A stretch of 64,000 nt of DNA, taken from contig CALXVQ010000008.1 in the NCBI GenBank assembly GCA_944392135.1, forward strand, positions 16,241 through 80,240, written 5' to 3'. This DNA comes from an uncultured Rickettsiales bacterium. Its GTDB lineage: Bacteria > Pseudomonadota > Alphaproteobacteria > Rickettsiales > UBA1997. The position numbers were made by a program, and so were the translations under genes. Within the stretch, counting starts at the first letter, position 1. Each line of letters begins with the position of its first letter. The notes beneath the pieces are model-generated. The model was given only the letters and a program-made list of their open reading frames with translations. It did not search any database and was not told the DNA's origin. Positions 8,719-17,532 of this stretch are shown one piece after another.

Positions 8719-9387
8719 ATGGAAACTTCAAAAAAACATATTCTTGTAATAGATGATGATAAAAGAATTAGGGAATTGTTAAAACAATTTCTTAATAAAA
8801 ATGGTTTTTTTGTAACAACTAGTGCTAATACAAAAGAAGCTAGAAAAGAATTAACAAAATTCATATTTGACATAATGGTTGTAGATCTAATGATGCCCGA
8901 TGAAATGGGTATAGATTTTTTGATTAAAATTAAAAATGAAGGTAATAAAACACCAGCAATAATGCTAACAGCTATGGGTGATATAGATAACAAAACAAAG
9001 TGTTTTGAAAATGGTTGTGATGATTATTTAGTAAAACCATTTGAACCTAAGGAACTTATACTTAGAATCAATAATATATTAAACAAAAACAAAGAAGCAA
9101 AACAAAATATTTGTGAATTTGGTGATTATATTTTTAATTTTGATAAACAATTATTGACTAAAAATGATGAAATGATATATCTTACAGATATTGAAATTAA
9201 ATTATTAGACATATTTTGTAAGAATATAGATAAACCACTTACAAGAGAAGAATTACTTTTTGATGACTTAAATGAGAGAAGTATTGATGTAGCTATTGCA
9301 AGACTTAGAAAGAAAATTGAAGATGATGTAAAAAAGCCTAAATATATTAGAACTATTAGAAACAAAGGTTATGTTTTAAATAGCTAA
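8719..9387 (+). CDS. OmpR/PetR-like response regulator (orphan)
   Basis: The receiver domain (residues 1-120) carries the acidic pair in VIDDDKR, the phosphoacceptor Asp in VVDLMMPDEMG, the switch Thr/Ser in MLTAMG and the Lys in YLVKPFEPKEL. The C-terminal winged helix (about 130-222) ends in the wing sequence RTIRNKGYVL, so it is an OmpR-family DNA-binding regulator. The IRELL...FLNKNGFFVTT and FEPKELILRI stretches resemble alphaproteobacterial PetR. The ATG at 8719 is chosen over a TTG four codons upstream. No histidine kinase is adjacent, so its partner lies elsewhere. The stop overlaps the stop of the opposing DsbD-like gene by 3 bases. Confidence 0.9.
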   Translation: METSKKHILVIDDDKRIRELLKQFLNKNGFFVTTSANTKEARKELTKFIFDIMVVDLMMPDEMGIDFLIKIKNEGNKTPAIMLTAMGDIDNKTKCFENGCDDYLVKPFEPKELILRINNILNKNKEAKQNICEFGDYIFNFDKQLLTKNDEMIYLTDIEIKLLDIFCKNIDKPLTREELLFDDLNERSIDVAIARLRKKIEDDVKKPKYIRTIRNKGYVLNS

Positions 9388-10610
9388 TTCTTTACATAAC
9401 CACATTTATTTAATTCTTTTATAAATCTATTACTTGTTAATGTTCCTGTAAAAGTACAGCCTTCTCTATGATCTTTATTAAATACTATATATTTTGGTAC
9501 ATAAATTGCATTAATATCATCATAAAATTCTTCTGCTTCCTTGCTATCTTGTGTAATATCTATTTTTATAGAAATAACATTGTCATTGTCTAAATAATTA
9601 AGTGCCTTATATTTAGATAATACAGTAAATTCATTTAAATTGCATATCATACACCATTTAGCCATTATATTCACAAAAACAGTTTTTCCTTCATCTACAT
9701 ATTTATTTATTTGTTCTAATGTAATTTTATCTTGCCATATAGTATCTTGTAATTGTGTAGCTTTTTCACTTTCATAAAACGACACAGGTGTAATCGTAGC
9801 AAAAATAACCATCATAATAGTAATTGCAAGATTTTGCTTCATATTTTTAATAAATTTAAATTGCAAAACTATCATTACCATAAATAATATTAATATTATT
9901 AATGCTTGAATTCCAATAGTTGAATATAAAATTGTCATTAGCCAGAAAATAGTTAAAAATAGAATTAAAATAACTATTTTTTCCATGTTATATAAAATAT
10001 ATTGCTTTTTCTTTAAGAAATCAAAAATACTAGGTTTTATTAATATCAATAAAAATGGTGTTGCCATACCAAGCCCTATTAATAAAAAATTGATAATTAA
10101 AGAAATATAATTATCATTAGCAAGCGACATAGCTAAAATAGAACCTAATATTGGCATTGAACAAGGTGTTGCAAATATTACAAGAAATTTAGCCATTACA
10201 AAATTTTCAATAAAAATATTTCTATTTACTGCTTTTGATTTATTATACTTATTTTGTAAATAATTCATTATTTTAGGTGAATAATTTATATGGAAAAGTC
10301 CCAATAAATTTAAAGCAAATAAAAATAACATTAAAATAATGAATATTAAAAAATAAGGATTTTGAAAATGAAAGCCTAAATGAAAAGTCTTTCCCATATA
10401 TTGAAATAATATAATAAATAAAGAAAATATAAAAAATATAAATATTATACCCAAAGCCGATGCAATAGCACTAATTTTGACATTTTGTTTACTATTTTCT
10501 GTTTGAGAATATTTAATTATATCATAAATTTTAATTAATAGCATTGGCAAGTTGCAAGGCATTAAATTAATTGCTAGTCCAGCTAAATAAAATACTATAA
10601 TATTATTCAT
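9384..10610 (-). CDS. DsbD/CcdA-like thiol-disulfide transporter with C-terminal thioredoxin domain
   Basis: This inner-membrane protein should carry electrons from the cytoplasm to periplasmic thiols. About eight hydrophobic segments fill residues 1-280. The two transport cysteines lie in NLMPCNLPMLL at the start and in ATPCSMPILGS in the middle. A thioredoxin-like domain follows with the redox motif WCMIC near residue 320. The N-terminal periplasmic nDsbD domain of full DsbD is missing, so it resembles CcdA fused to thioredoxin. It is the last gene of the ftsY-smpB-unknown-dsbD operon, overlapping the gene before it by 8 bases. The family is clear; its partner is not visible. Confidence 0.85.
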   Translation of the reverse strand: MNNIIVFYLAGLAINLMPCNLPMLLIKIYDIIKYSQTENSKQNVKISAIASALGIIFIFFIFSLFIILFQYMGKTFHLGFHFQNPYFLIFIILMLFLFALNLLGLFHINYSPKIMNYLQNKYNKSKAVNRNIFIENFVMAKFLVIFATPCSMPILGSILAMSLANDNYISLIINFLLIGLGMATPFLLILIKPSIFDFLKKKQYILYNMEKIVILILFLTIFWLMTILYSTIGIQALIILILFMVMIVLQFKFIKNMKQNLAITIMMVIFATITPVSFYESEKATQLQDTIWQDKITLEQINKYVDEGKTVFVNIMAKWCMICNLNEFTVLSKYKALNYLDNDNVISIKIDITQDSKEAEEFYDDINAIYVPKYIVFNKDHREGCTFTGTLTSNRFIKELNKCGYVKN

Positions 10611-10932
10611 TTTTCTTACTATTTAATTCATAAACTTCATAAATTTTATTCTTAAAGTAGTCTATTCTGTCTAATACTATATTAATATCTTCTTTTACTT
10701 TAAGTAATTTTGTCATATTTTGCTTGTCTTTTAAATATGTAATATAATCTTCTATCATTTTGTTAGCATGATCTTTAATTTCATCAATGATTGGATACAA
10801 AATATCTTGTTTTTGTTTTATAGATAATTCTTTATTGGTTGATACTTTTTCAGTTAAATCATCAGCCATATCACAATAATTATTTAAACTATTATATGTT
10901 TCTAAATCTTCATCTTGTATTACAAAAACCAT
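10603..10932 (-). CDS. Conserved-context hypothetical protein, 109 aa
   Basis: I do not recognise this family. The product is acidic to neutral, without signal peptide or membrane segment, and looks all-helical with heptad-like leucine/isoleucine spacing (EDINIVLDRIDYFKNKIYEVYEL), so it may form a coiled coil. It lies between smpB (6-base gap) and the DsbD-like gene (8-base overlap). That tight translational coupling supports a real gene. It could be a partner of the redox transporter, but only position suggests it. Confidence 0.65.
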   Translation of the reverse strand: MVFVIQDEDLETYNSLNNYCDMADDLTEKVSTNKELSIKQKQDILYPIIDEIKDHANKMIEDYITYLKDKQNMTKLLKVKEDINIVLDRIDYFKNKIYEVYELNSKKNE

Positions 10933-10938
10933 AATATA

Positions 10939-11397
10939 TTATCTATTTTGTTCTTTTAGCATCCTTTCTTTATCTCTTTTCCAGTCCCTTTCTTTTATAT
11001 CTTTTCTTTTATCATAAAGTTTTTTACCTTTACCTAAGGCAATTTTAATTTTTGCTTTGTTTTTATCATTTATATAAAGAGAAAGGGGAATTATTGTCAT
11101 ACCTTTTGTCTTAATACTGCCAGCAATTTTATTAATTTCTTTTTTATGTAATAATAATTGCCTATTTCTTGTAGGTTTATGATTAAAATATTTAGATGTC
11201 ATGCTATAAACAGGAATATTCATATTTGATATTATAGCATTGCCATTATCATCTATGTATATATATGATTCTTGAATATTTGCTCTACCATTTCTCAAAG
11301 ATTTAATTTCACTACCTAGCAAAGATAACCCTGCTTCATATTCTGTTAAAATTTCATAATCATGTCTAGCCTTCTTATTCTGTGCTATGAGTTTCAT
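10939..11397 (-). CDS. smpB: SsrA-binding protein SmpB
   Basis: SmpB binds tmRNA and brings it to stalled ribosomes for trans-translation. The 152-residue protein shows the N-terminal block NKKARHDYEI, the AGLSLLGSEIKSLR core that packs on the tmRNA tRNA-like domain, LLLHKKEI in the middle and a basic C-terminal tail (KRDKERMLKEQNR) that enters the mRNA channel. Length is typical. It follows ftsY after 7 bases in the same operon. The tmRNA gene itself is not in the window. Confidence 0.97.
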   Translation of the reverse strand: MKLIAQNKKARHDYEILTEYEAGLSLLGSEIKSLRNGRANIQESYIYIDDNGNAIISNMNIPVYSMTSKYFNHKPTRNRQLLLHKKEINKIAGSIKTKGMTIIPLSLYINDKNKAKIKIALGKGKKLYDKRKDIKERDWKRDKERMLKEQNR

Positions 11398-11404
11398 AAT
11401 AAAT

Positions 11405-12328
11405 CTATTTTAATTTTAATAAACTTTTAATATAATTATCTATATTAAATTCTTGTAAATCATCAACTCCTTCACCAATACCAATAGCATAAATTGGTTT
11501 TTTATAGTCGTGAACTATTGGAACTAATATACCACCTTTTGCTGTACCATCCATCTTGTTCATAATAATACCAGATACATTTAGCATTTTATTAAAAATT
11601 TCTACTTGTTTTTTAGCATTTTGTCCAATAGTTGCATCTAAAACTAAAATTGTTTCATCAACACCTTTTTCATCAAGTTTTTTAAGTACTCTTTCAATTT
11701 TTTGTAATTCATTCATTAAATTAATATTGTTTTGCATTCTTCCAGCTGTATCAACTAAAAGTACATCATAATTTTCATTTTTAGCTTTTTCTAATGCTTT
11801 ATAAGCAACTGACGATGGGTCCATACCTTCTTTTTCAGCTTTAATAATGTCAACACCAACTTTTTGACACCATAATTCAAGTTGTTCAACAGCCCCAGCT
11901 CTAAAAGTATCGCAAGCTGAAATTAATACTTTTTTACCTTCTTCTTTTAATTTTTTAGCAATTTTACCAATAACAGTTGTTTTTCCAACTCCATTAATAC
12001 CAACAAACATTAAAATATAAGGTTTTCTTTTTTCATCTATTATTAAAGGTTTTTCAGAATTACGTAAAAACTCCTTAATATGTTTTGCTAGAATAAGTTT
12101 AATATCTTCTGTTGTGGAAGATTTTGAATATTTATTTTTCTTTATTTCATTGATTACTTTATTAGTAATATCAATACCTAAATCACTTGCAATAAGTAAT
12201 TCTTCTAATTCATCTAATAAATCATCATCTATTTTCTTTCCTGAAAAAATACCAAACAAACCATTTGAAATTTTATCAGCTGATTTATCCATTTGATTAT
12301 CAATGTTTGATTTTGTAAAAATTGACAC
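11405..12328 (-). CDS. ftsY: Signal recognition particle receptor FtsY
   Basis: FtsY is the membrane-associated GTPase that docks SRP-ribosome complexes at SecYEG. The four-helix N domain occupies about residues 20-95. The G domain has the P loop GINGVGKTT, the DTFRAGAVEQL block, DTAGRM for G3, and MNKMDGTAKGG for G4 and the closing loop. At 307 residues it lacks the long acidic A domain of E. coli FtsY, as is usual outside gammaproteobacteria. It is the first gene of a four-gene operon; the 119-bp gap to the divergent next gene should hold both promoters. Confidence 0.97.
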   Translation of the reverse strand: MSIFTKSNIDNQMDKSADKISNGLFGIFSGKKIDDDLLDELEELLIASDLGIDITNKVINEIKKNKYSKSSTTEDIKLILAKHIKEFLRNSEKPLIIDEKRKPYILMFVGINGVGKTTVIGKIAKKLKEEGKKVLISACDTFRAGAVEQLELWCQKVGVDIIKAEKEGMDPSSVAYKALEKAKNENYDVLLVDTAGRMQNNINLMNELQKIERVLKKLDEKGVDETILVLDATIGQNAKKQVEIFNKMLNVSGIIMNKMDGTAKGGILVPIVHDYKKPIYAIGIGEGVDDLQEFNIDNYIKSLLKLK

Positions 12329-12447
12329 AATATCTTAAATAATTTATCTAAATCTAATTATATTAGTATTATTTTTCAAAAATCAACTATTTTTATATTG
12401 AAATTTCTTAAAATAAAGTTTATTTTAAAGAAAAAAACTAAAATCTT

Positions 12448-13779
12448 ATGAAAAAGATAGATATTCAAGTAAATGGTGGCTCCGGGTTATTATTTAATGA
12501 TATAGATAACCTTAGCCAATTTTTAAAAATTGAACTAAACCATTTAAAATATGGGAAATGTTTTATTATTCCAACTTTTATAACCGATAGTTTTGAAAAA
12601 ATGCAAAATTTTGTTGATATTCTACTAGAAAGAATGTCGTTTAATGATAAAGAATACAAAATTAATAATAAAACTATAATTTTACCTAAATTGTGGGGAA
12701 TACATATAGAAGGACCATTTATTACAAATAAAGGTACACATCCAGAAAAATATTTAAAAGATTTTAATGAAAAAAATATTAATCAAATTATAGAAATATT
12801 AAAACCATTAGGAAATCTACCTATTATTATGACAATAGCTCCGGAATTAATTTTGAAAGATATAAATAATAGAATAGAACTAATAAAAAAGTTAAAAGAG
12901 AATCTAAATATTACAATATCTGCCGGACATACAAAAATTACAAAAGAAGATTTTGCTAAAATACAAAACTTATTAAAAGATAATAAATATCAAATGCTTA
13001 CACACTTTCATAATGCAATGCTTGAAGGACATTTTAAAGGAGATATTGAAGGTATACCTTCTTATTTAATAGATAATGATTATCAAGGTTATTTTGGCTT
13101 TATAACTGACGGGCAACATACAGCAAGTGGTGAATTATTGCCTACATTACTTAATTATCATAATAATATATGTATTATTTCTGATTGTGCTTCGCCAGCT
13201 TGTTGTAAGGTTAATGAAAATAATAATTTATTTAAAATGGGTGGAAGTATTGGTGTTGTGGAACAAAAAGAAAATGAATTACCTAGTTTTTTCTGGACTG
13301 ACTTTAAAAAAACTAATGATGAAAAAATTAAAAATAAAGAACTATCAAAAGAAGAATTATATAAATTATATGTAAAAGGTGAAGGTGGTTATAAAACATT
13401 AGCTGGTTCTGCGGTTCATTTAAGCCAATGTTATCAATTCCTTAAAAATTTAGACATTGAAGAAGAATTAAAAAAGAGTAAAAGCAAAGAAAAAACAAAA
13501 AATTTATTAGAAAAAGGTTTATTAAAAAATAATATTCAAGAAAAAGATATTAAAAATTTCATAGATACTATTATAGATAAAATGTTTATAGATAATCAAA
13601 TTAAAGCTATAAATTTAGATAAAGACATACTAAATTATGAATTAATAGATAATAAATTATATAAAAATAATATTTTATATATTAATTTTGATAATGATTT
13701 TAATGACTTTTTAAAACAAGTAGATGGCAACCAAAAAGAATTAAAACAAGAATTAATGCAAAATATTGATTTATATTAG
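12448..13779 (+). CDS. NagA-like N-acetylglucosamine-6-phosphate deacetylase, divergent
   Basis: The amidohydrolase signatures of NagA are recognisable in order: IDIQVNGG at the N terminus, GIHIEGPF (metal-binding Glu), SAGHTKI and THFHNAM (metal and substrate histidines), TDGQHT, ISDC (catalytic Asp) and LAGSAVHL near 320. NagA removes acetate from GlcNAc-6-P in amino-sugar recycling. Two things are odd. The N-terminal beta-sandwich strand of normal NagA is missing, because the protein starts directly at the barrel. About 110 extra residues at the C terminus are Lys/Asp/Asn-rich and unlike the family. No nagB or sugar transporter is adjacent. The fold is fairly sure; the substrate is inferred. 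Confidence 0.75.
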   Translation: MKKIDIQVNGGSGLLFNDIDNLSQFLKIELNHLKYGKCFIIPTFITDSFEKMQNFVDILLERMSFNDKEYKINNKTIILPKLWGIHIEGPFITNKGTHPEKYLKDFNEKNINQIIEILKPLGNLPIIMTIAPELILKDINNRIELIKKLKENLNITISAGHTKITKEDFAKIQNLLKDNKYQMLTHFHNAMLEGHFKGDIEGIPSYLIDNDYQGYFGFITDGQHTASGELLPTLLNYHNNICIISDCASPACCKVNENNNLFKMGGSIGVVEQKENELPSFFWTDFKKTNDEKIKNKELSKEELYKLYVKGEGGYKTLAGSAVHLSQCYQFLKNLDIEEELKKSKSKEKTKNLLEKGLLKNNIQEKDIKNFIDTIIDKMFIDNQIKAINLDKDILNYELIDNKLYKNNILYINFDNDFNDFLKQVDGNQKELKQELMQNIDLY

Positions 13780-13781
13780 AA

Positions 13782-13857
13782 TGGCACACCCAGAGGGACT
13801 TGAACCCCCAACCGACTGTTCCGAAGACAGTTGCTCTATCCATTAAGCTATGGGTGC
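13782..13857 (-). tRNA. tRNA-Arg (anticodon UCG)
   Basis: The reverse strand folds as a full 76-base cloverleaf: acceptor GCACCCA with TGGGTGT (first pair G-U), D stem GCTT/GAGC, anticodon stem ACTGT/ACAGT with loop CTTCGGA (anticodon UCG), a 5-base variable loop, and T stem GGGGG/CCCTC with loop TTCAAGT. The discriminator is G and the CCA end is encoded. It lies 2 bases beyond the stop of the convergent NagA-like gene. Confidence 0.96.
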
Positions 13858-13972
13858 ACTATTATAAGTGTAGATTGAATTTTGTATAAGTCAATATCTA
13901 TTATAATACTAGTGTTTGACTTTTTAAAAAATATTAACTATATATTAAATAAGTTAAATAAATTTTTGAAAT

Positions 13973-14896
13973 ATGCAATATAAACACATAAAAATTGGTG
14001 GTGGCATTACAAAAGAAGTTACTATGGGTGGTGATTTACCTTTTGTATTAATTGCCGGCCCTTGTCAATTACAAAGTAGAGATTTAGCAATGAAAATAGC
14101 TGAATATCTTACTAAACTCACAGAAAAGTTAGAAATACCATATATATTCAAAGCATCTTTTGATAAAGCAAACAGAAATTCTATTGATACAAAAAGAGGC
14201 ATTGGACTTGAAGAAGGTATGAAAATTTTTGATGAAATTAGAAGTACATTTAAAACACCTGTACTTACTGATGTTCATACAAACGAACAACCTGCTATTG
14301 TTGCCCCACATGTTGATATGTTGCAACAACCAGCATTTTTAGTTAGACAAACAGATCTTTCTATTGCAATAGCAAAAGCTGGAAAAGCTTGTAATATCAA
14401 AAAAGGACAATTTCAAGCTCCAACTGATATGAAAAATATTATACAAAAATACGAAAAAAGTGGAAATTCAAATATTTGTCTCACAGAAAGGGGTGCAAGT
14501 TTTGGTTATGGTGATTTAGTTGTTGATCCTAGATCAATAGTTATAATGTCTCAAACAGGCTACCCTGTTGTAATGGATGCTACACATTCTGTACAAAAAC
14601 CTGCTGCTATGGGAAATACTTCCGGTGGTGATTCTAATATGGCACCTTATATGGTTAGAGTAGCTTTATCAACTGGCTTACTAGGAGGTGTATTTACAGA
14701 AACCCACCCTGAACCATTACAAGGCGGTTCTGATATTCATAATATGATTCCATTAATGTATATGGAAGAATTATTGAAACAATGGAAAGAAATTGATAAT
14801 GTTTGTAAAGCAAATAAATCAAGATATGAAGATTGGAATCAAGAAGGAAAATCAATAGACAATTTATTAGCAGAATTAAAACATTTTTATTATTAA
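13973..14896 (+). CDS. kdsA: 3-deoxy-8-phosphooctulonate synthase (Kdo-8-P synthase)
   Basis: KdsA condenses phosphoenolpyruvate with arabinose 5-phosphate to Kdo-8-P, the first committed step to the inner-core sugar of lipopolysaccharide. The protein shows the AGPC loop, FKASFDKANR, TDVHTNEQ, KKGQFQAP, ERGASFGYGDLVVD and DATHSVQ blocks of the DAHP synthase/KdsA barrel. The Cys in AGPCQLQS, where E. coli has Asn, indicates the metal-dependent class. At 307 residues it is slightly long, with about 25 extra residues at the C terminus. It is transcribed alone, followed by a strong hairpin. Confidence 0.96.
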   Translation: MQYKHIKIGGGITKEVTMGGDLPFVLIAGPCQLQSRDLAMKIAEYLTKLTEKLEIPYIFKASFDKANRNSIDTKRGIGLEEGMKIFDEIRSTFKTPVLTDVHTNEQPAIVAPHVDMLQQPAFLVRQTDLSIAIAKAGKACNIKKGQFQAPTDMKNIIQKYEKSGNSNICLTERGASFGYGDLVVDPRSIVIMSQTGYPVVMDATHSVQKPAAMGNTSGGDSNMAPYMVRVALSTGLLGGVFTETHPEPLQGGSDIHNMIPLMYMEELLKQWKEIDNVCKANKSRYEDWNQEGKSIDNLLAELKHFYY

Positions 14897-14900
14897 TTAT

Positions 14901-14936
14901 AATTTAGCCCATTATTATTAGTGGGCTAAATTTAAA
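14901..14936 (+). terminator. Terminator of kdsA
   Basis: AATTTAGCCCAT pairs with the complementary GTGGGCTAAATT arm around a short loop just after the kdsA stop and is followed by TTAAATATT. Confidence 0.85.
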
Positions 14937-15318
14937 TATTCATTATAAACTTTTCTACATTTATATTCAATCTTTCAAATATTTTATACAAATATTCTTT
15001 ATTTAAGACAAATAAATATTTCAATTTTATAGATTGCCACGAGTTGCGAAAGCAACTCTCGCAATGACGAGCCAAGAATAAACGAGATTGCCACGAGTTG
15101 CAAAAGCAACTCTCGCAATGACGATGTAGGAGTAATGGCCTTCGCAATGACAGTTCTTTTTTTGTCATTGCGAGCGAAGCGAAGCAATCCATAAACAGCA
15201 AAAGGTTAATGCAAAAACAAAAAAGAAAAAGAATTCACTACTTTTAATCAAGTCAAAGAATTGATTTTAAATGAAATATTAATTTTCAATTTTCAATTTC
15301 TTATGCTTCGTTCGTTTC

Positions 15319-15379
15319 GCACTTCGTGGGACAACAAGCTAAAATGATTATGCAAGCATATCATTTTCCCACTTTGTGC
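15319..15379. repeat. 61-bp hairpin module, copy 2 of 4
   Basis: Arms GCACTTCGTGGGA and TCCCACTTTGTGC enclose AAAATGATTATGC/GCATATCATTTT, a nested palindrome. The spacing to copy 3 is exactly 314 bp. Confidence 0.85.
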
Positions 15380-15632
15380 TTCAATTTTCAATTTCTTATA
15401 GATTGCCACGACTTCTGCGAAGTCTCGCAATGACGATGTAGGAGTAATGGCCTTCGCAGTGACGATATTTGGGTGTTGTCATTGCGAGCGAAGCGAAGCA
15501 ATCCACAAACAGCAAAAGGTTAATGCAAAAACAAAAAAGAAAAAGAATTCACTACTTTTAATCAAGTCAAAGAATTAATTTTAAATGAAATATTAATTTT
15601 CAATTTTCAATTTCTTATGCTTCGTTCATTTC

Positions 15633-15693
15633 GCACTTCGTGGGACAACAAGCTAAAATGATTATGCAAGCATATCATTTTCCCACTTTGTGC
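15633..15693. repeat. 61-bp hairpin module, copy 3 of 4
   Basis: Same sequence as copy 2 through both arms and the nested palindrome; this copy continues into the C-run/G-run segment. Confidence 0.85.
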
Positions 15694-16097
15694 TTCAATT
15701 TTTCATTTTCAATTTTTTCTCAACCCCCCTGTTGCTTCGCAACTTCCCCCCTTACAAAGGGAGGCCAACCCCCGCAAATCACTACTCACTGCTCTTCGTC
15801 ATTGCGAGCGAAGCGAAGCAATCCATAAACCACTGATATTTTATTTATTCACAGAAAAAATAAAAAAATTCACCAATAGAATAATTAATTATATAATTAT
15901 AATAATTAATACAAAAATAGAAAATAAAAAGAAATTATTATCTGCAAATAAACAAAATAAGAGAATTCTATGAATTATATTGTATCCCATGCTGAGATTG
16001 CCACGGCTTTTTCAAAGCCTCGCAATGACAAGTCTAGAATAAATGAGATTGCCACGAGTTGCAAACAATTTTTGCAATAACGAGTCCAGAATAAATT

Positions 16098-16121
16098 AAA
16101 AGTCCACAGAAAGTGGACTTT
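16098..16121 (-). terminator. Terminator of rplY
   Basis: AAAGTCCAC and GTGGACTTT form a 9-bp stem with a 5-base loop about 27 bases beyond the rplY stop; on the minus strand it is followed by TTAATTTATT. Confidence 0.75.
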
Positions 16122-16147
16122 GTGTATAATAATAATTATCAATAAAA

Positions 16148-16810
16148 CTACTTCTTTGCTTCTGTTGTAGCTGCTGCTGCCTCTGTTGTAGCTGCTGCTG
16201 CCTCTGTTGTAGCTGCTGCTTGTGGAGCTGCATCATCTGTTGATTTACCTCTACCAGTAACAGTAACAATATTAAAGTTTGTTTTATCAACAACCTTTAT
16301 ATTATCAGGTAATTTGATATCATTGATTTTAATTTTACTACCGATATGCATTGAATCAACATAAACATCAATTGAAGCTGGAATATTCATTGGATCAACA
16401 TAAAGTTGAATTTTTCTTTTTAATATATTTAAGAAACCACCTCTTTTTAAACCAGGAGCTTTTTCTCTACCAATAAAATTTACTGGAACATAAACTTTTA
16501 CTTCTTTTTTATCTTTTATATTAATAAAATCAATATGTCTTGGTAAATCTGTAAGTGGATCAATATCAATTTGATATGTTAAAACTTGATATTTTTTACC
16601 ATCAACAGTTAATTCAATAGGTTTTGTTTCAATATTTCCTTTTAAATATTCTTTATCAAAATCTTTTTTTGCAATAGAAATATATAAGTTATCACTGCCA
16701 TTTGTGCCATAAATAACAGCAGGCATATAACCTTCTTTTCTTAATCTATTAGTATTACTAGAACCTAAATCTTTTCTAATGCTACCATTTAAAGTTAAAA
16801 ATTCAACCAT
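16148..16810 (-). CDS. rplY: Large ribosomal subunit protein bL25 (CTC/TL5 type)
   Basis: bL25 binds 5S rRNA. The N-terminal L25 domain (residues 1-95: SIRKDLGSSNTNRLRKEGYMPAVIYG) and the C-terminal beta domain of the general stress protein CTC class (to about 190) are both present, 220 residues in all. The end is a low-complexity tail made of the 7-residue unit TTEAAAA repeated, encoded by a 21-bp tandem repeat. Such Ala-rich tails are common on long L25 proteins. In many bacteria pth follows rplY, but here the next gene downstream is across repeat cluster 2. A GAGAG ribosome site precedes the ATG. Confidence 0.95.
   Translation of the reverse strand: MVEFLTLNGSIRKDLGSSNTNRLRKEGYMPAVIYGTNGSDNLYISIAKKDFDKEYLKGNIETKPIELTVDGKKYQVLTYQIDIDPLTDLPRHIDFINIKDKKEVKVYVPVNFIGREKAPGLKRGGFLNILKRKIQLYVDPMNIPASIDVYVDSMHIGSKIKINDIKLPDNIKVVDKTNFNIVTVTGRGKSTDDAAPQAAATTEAAAATTEAAAATTEAKK
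16161..16220 (-). repeat. In-frame 21-bp tandem repeat in rplY
   Basis: Unit TCTGTTGTAGCTGCTGCTGC plus one C, repeated 2.9 times without mismatch (16161, 16182, 16203 partial). It encodes the Thr/Glu/Ala tail and is a likely length-variable site between strains. Confidence 0.85.
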
Positions 16811-16878
16811 TTTACTCTCACATTTTTTTTTAATAAAATAATAAATATACTAATTAAATACAATTAGTATTAGCTGTT

Positions 16879-17430
16879 TTATTTTTCGTCTTTTTCAGCA
16901 TTTTTCTTTACTTCATCAATTATTTGATTAAATAAAGATTGGCTACAAAGACCTAATAAAACAGGATCCCTAGGTGTTATTTCCTTAATATTCCAATGAG
17001 TTCTATTTCTAATAGAATCAATCATTGTTGTTGTGGTACCAATTAATTTTCTAATTTGTGCATCAGTAATATCAGGATAATATTTCAAAAGATAGGCAAT
17101 ACCATTTGGTTTATCACTTCTTCTTGCAATCGGTGTATATTTTCCTTTCTTTTTACTGGTAATATCAACACTTTCTGAAACTTGTTCTTTTAATTCCAAT
17201 TGTTTATTAGGATCTTTTTCACAAGCTTCAATCATTTCTCTGGTTAATTGGCCATTATCAATAGGACTTTGTCCAATAATACCACCAGCAACATCACCAT
17301 CAGCAATACCCTGAACTTCAAGTTCATGCATACCACAAAAATTAGCAATCTGTTCAAAAGTTAGTGAAGTATTATCAACTAACCATACAGCAGCTGCTTT
17401 TCTCATTAAAGGTAATTTATTTCCACTCAT
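16879..17430 (-). CDS. DUF1013 protein, TrcR-type cell cycle regulator
   Basis: The sequence GNKLPLMRKAAAVWLVDNTSLTFEQIANFCGMHELEVQGIADGD at the start is the hallmark of the DUF1013 family, which is essentially restricted to alphaproteobacteria. A helix-turn-helix-like stretch lies at about residues 20-45 and a second helical part at 105-145. A family member has been named TrcR, a transcription factor of cell-cycle genes. Length (183) is close to the family norm of about 220; the central linker is shorter. It stands alone between tolC-like and rplY genes on the same strand. Taxonomically this is one of the best markers in the window. Confidence 0.88.
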   Translation of the reverse strand: MSGNKLPLMRKAAAVWLVDNTSLTFEQIANFCGMHELEVQGIADGDVAGGIIGQSPIDNGQLTREMIEACEKDPNKQLELKEQVSESVDITSKKKGKYTPIARRSDKPNGIAYLLKYYPDITDAQIRKLIGTTTTMIDSIRNRTHWNIKEITPRDPVLLGLCSQSLFNQIIDEVKKNAEKDEK

Positions 17431-17532
17431 AATCTTTTTTATATAATTATATAATTCAATAACTGATTAAAAGCTACTAGCTATTAATATTTAAGTCAAC
17501 AAAAATTATAAATTTTTTGCATCTATTTATAA

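Larger units (their letters stand above)
15110..15739. repeat. Tandem duplication, period about 314 bp
   Basis: The block from CGCAATGACGATGTAGGAG through the AT-rich module occurs twice in a row (about 15115-15400 and 15430-15710), with few substitutions. The second copy differs around 15457-15475 and continues into a C-run segment that the first lacks. Confidence 0.8.
15030..16080. repeat. Repeat cluster 2: palindromic elements and composite modules
   Basis: The 1.2-kb gap between convergent kdsA and rplY holds about eight palindromic elements of the same family as cluster 1 (near 15030, 15083, 15164, 15404, 15476, 15797, 15997 and a decayed one at 16047). It also holds two copies of the AT-rich hairpin module and a C-run/G-run segment at 15720-15770. 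The open frames rich in CESCFCNSWQS-like peptides are translations of the repeat, not genes. Confidence 0.9.

Noticed and set aside
14932..15201. Frames encoding Cys/Arg-rich peptides with CESCFCNSWQS
   Set aside because: The same peptide appears at 62698-62994 and 63496-63774 because the DNA repeat is the same; such products are a known annotation artefact.
16096..16293. Minus-strand frame with a striking Gln-rich tract
   Set aside because: It is a shifted reading of the 21-bp repeat in rplY, which is in a clear gene frame.
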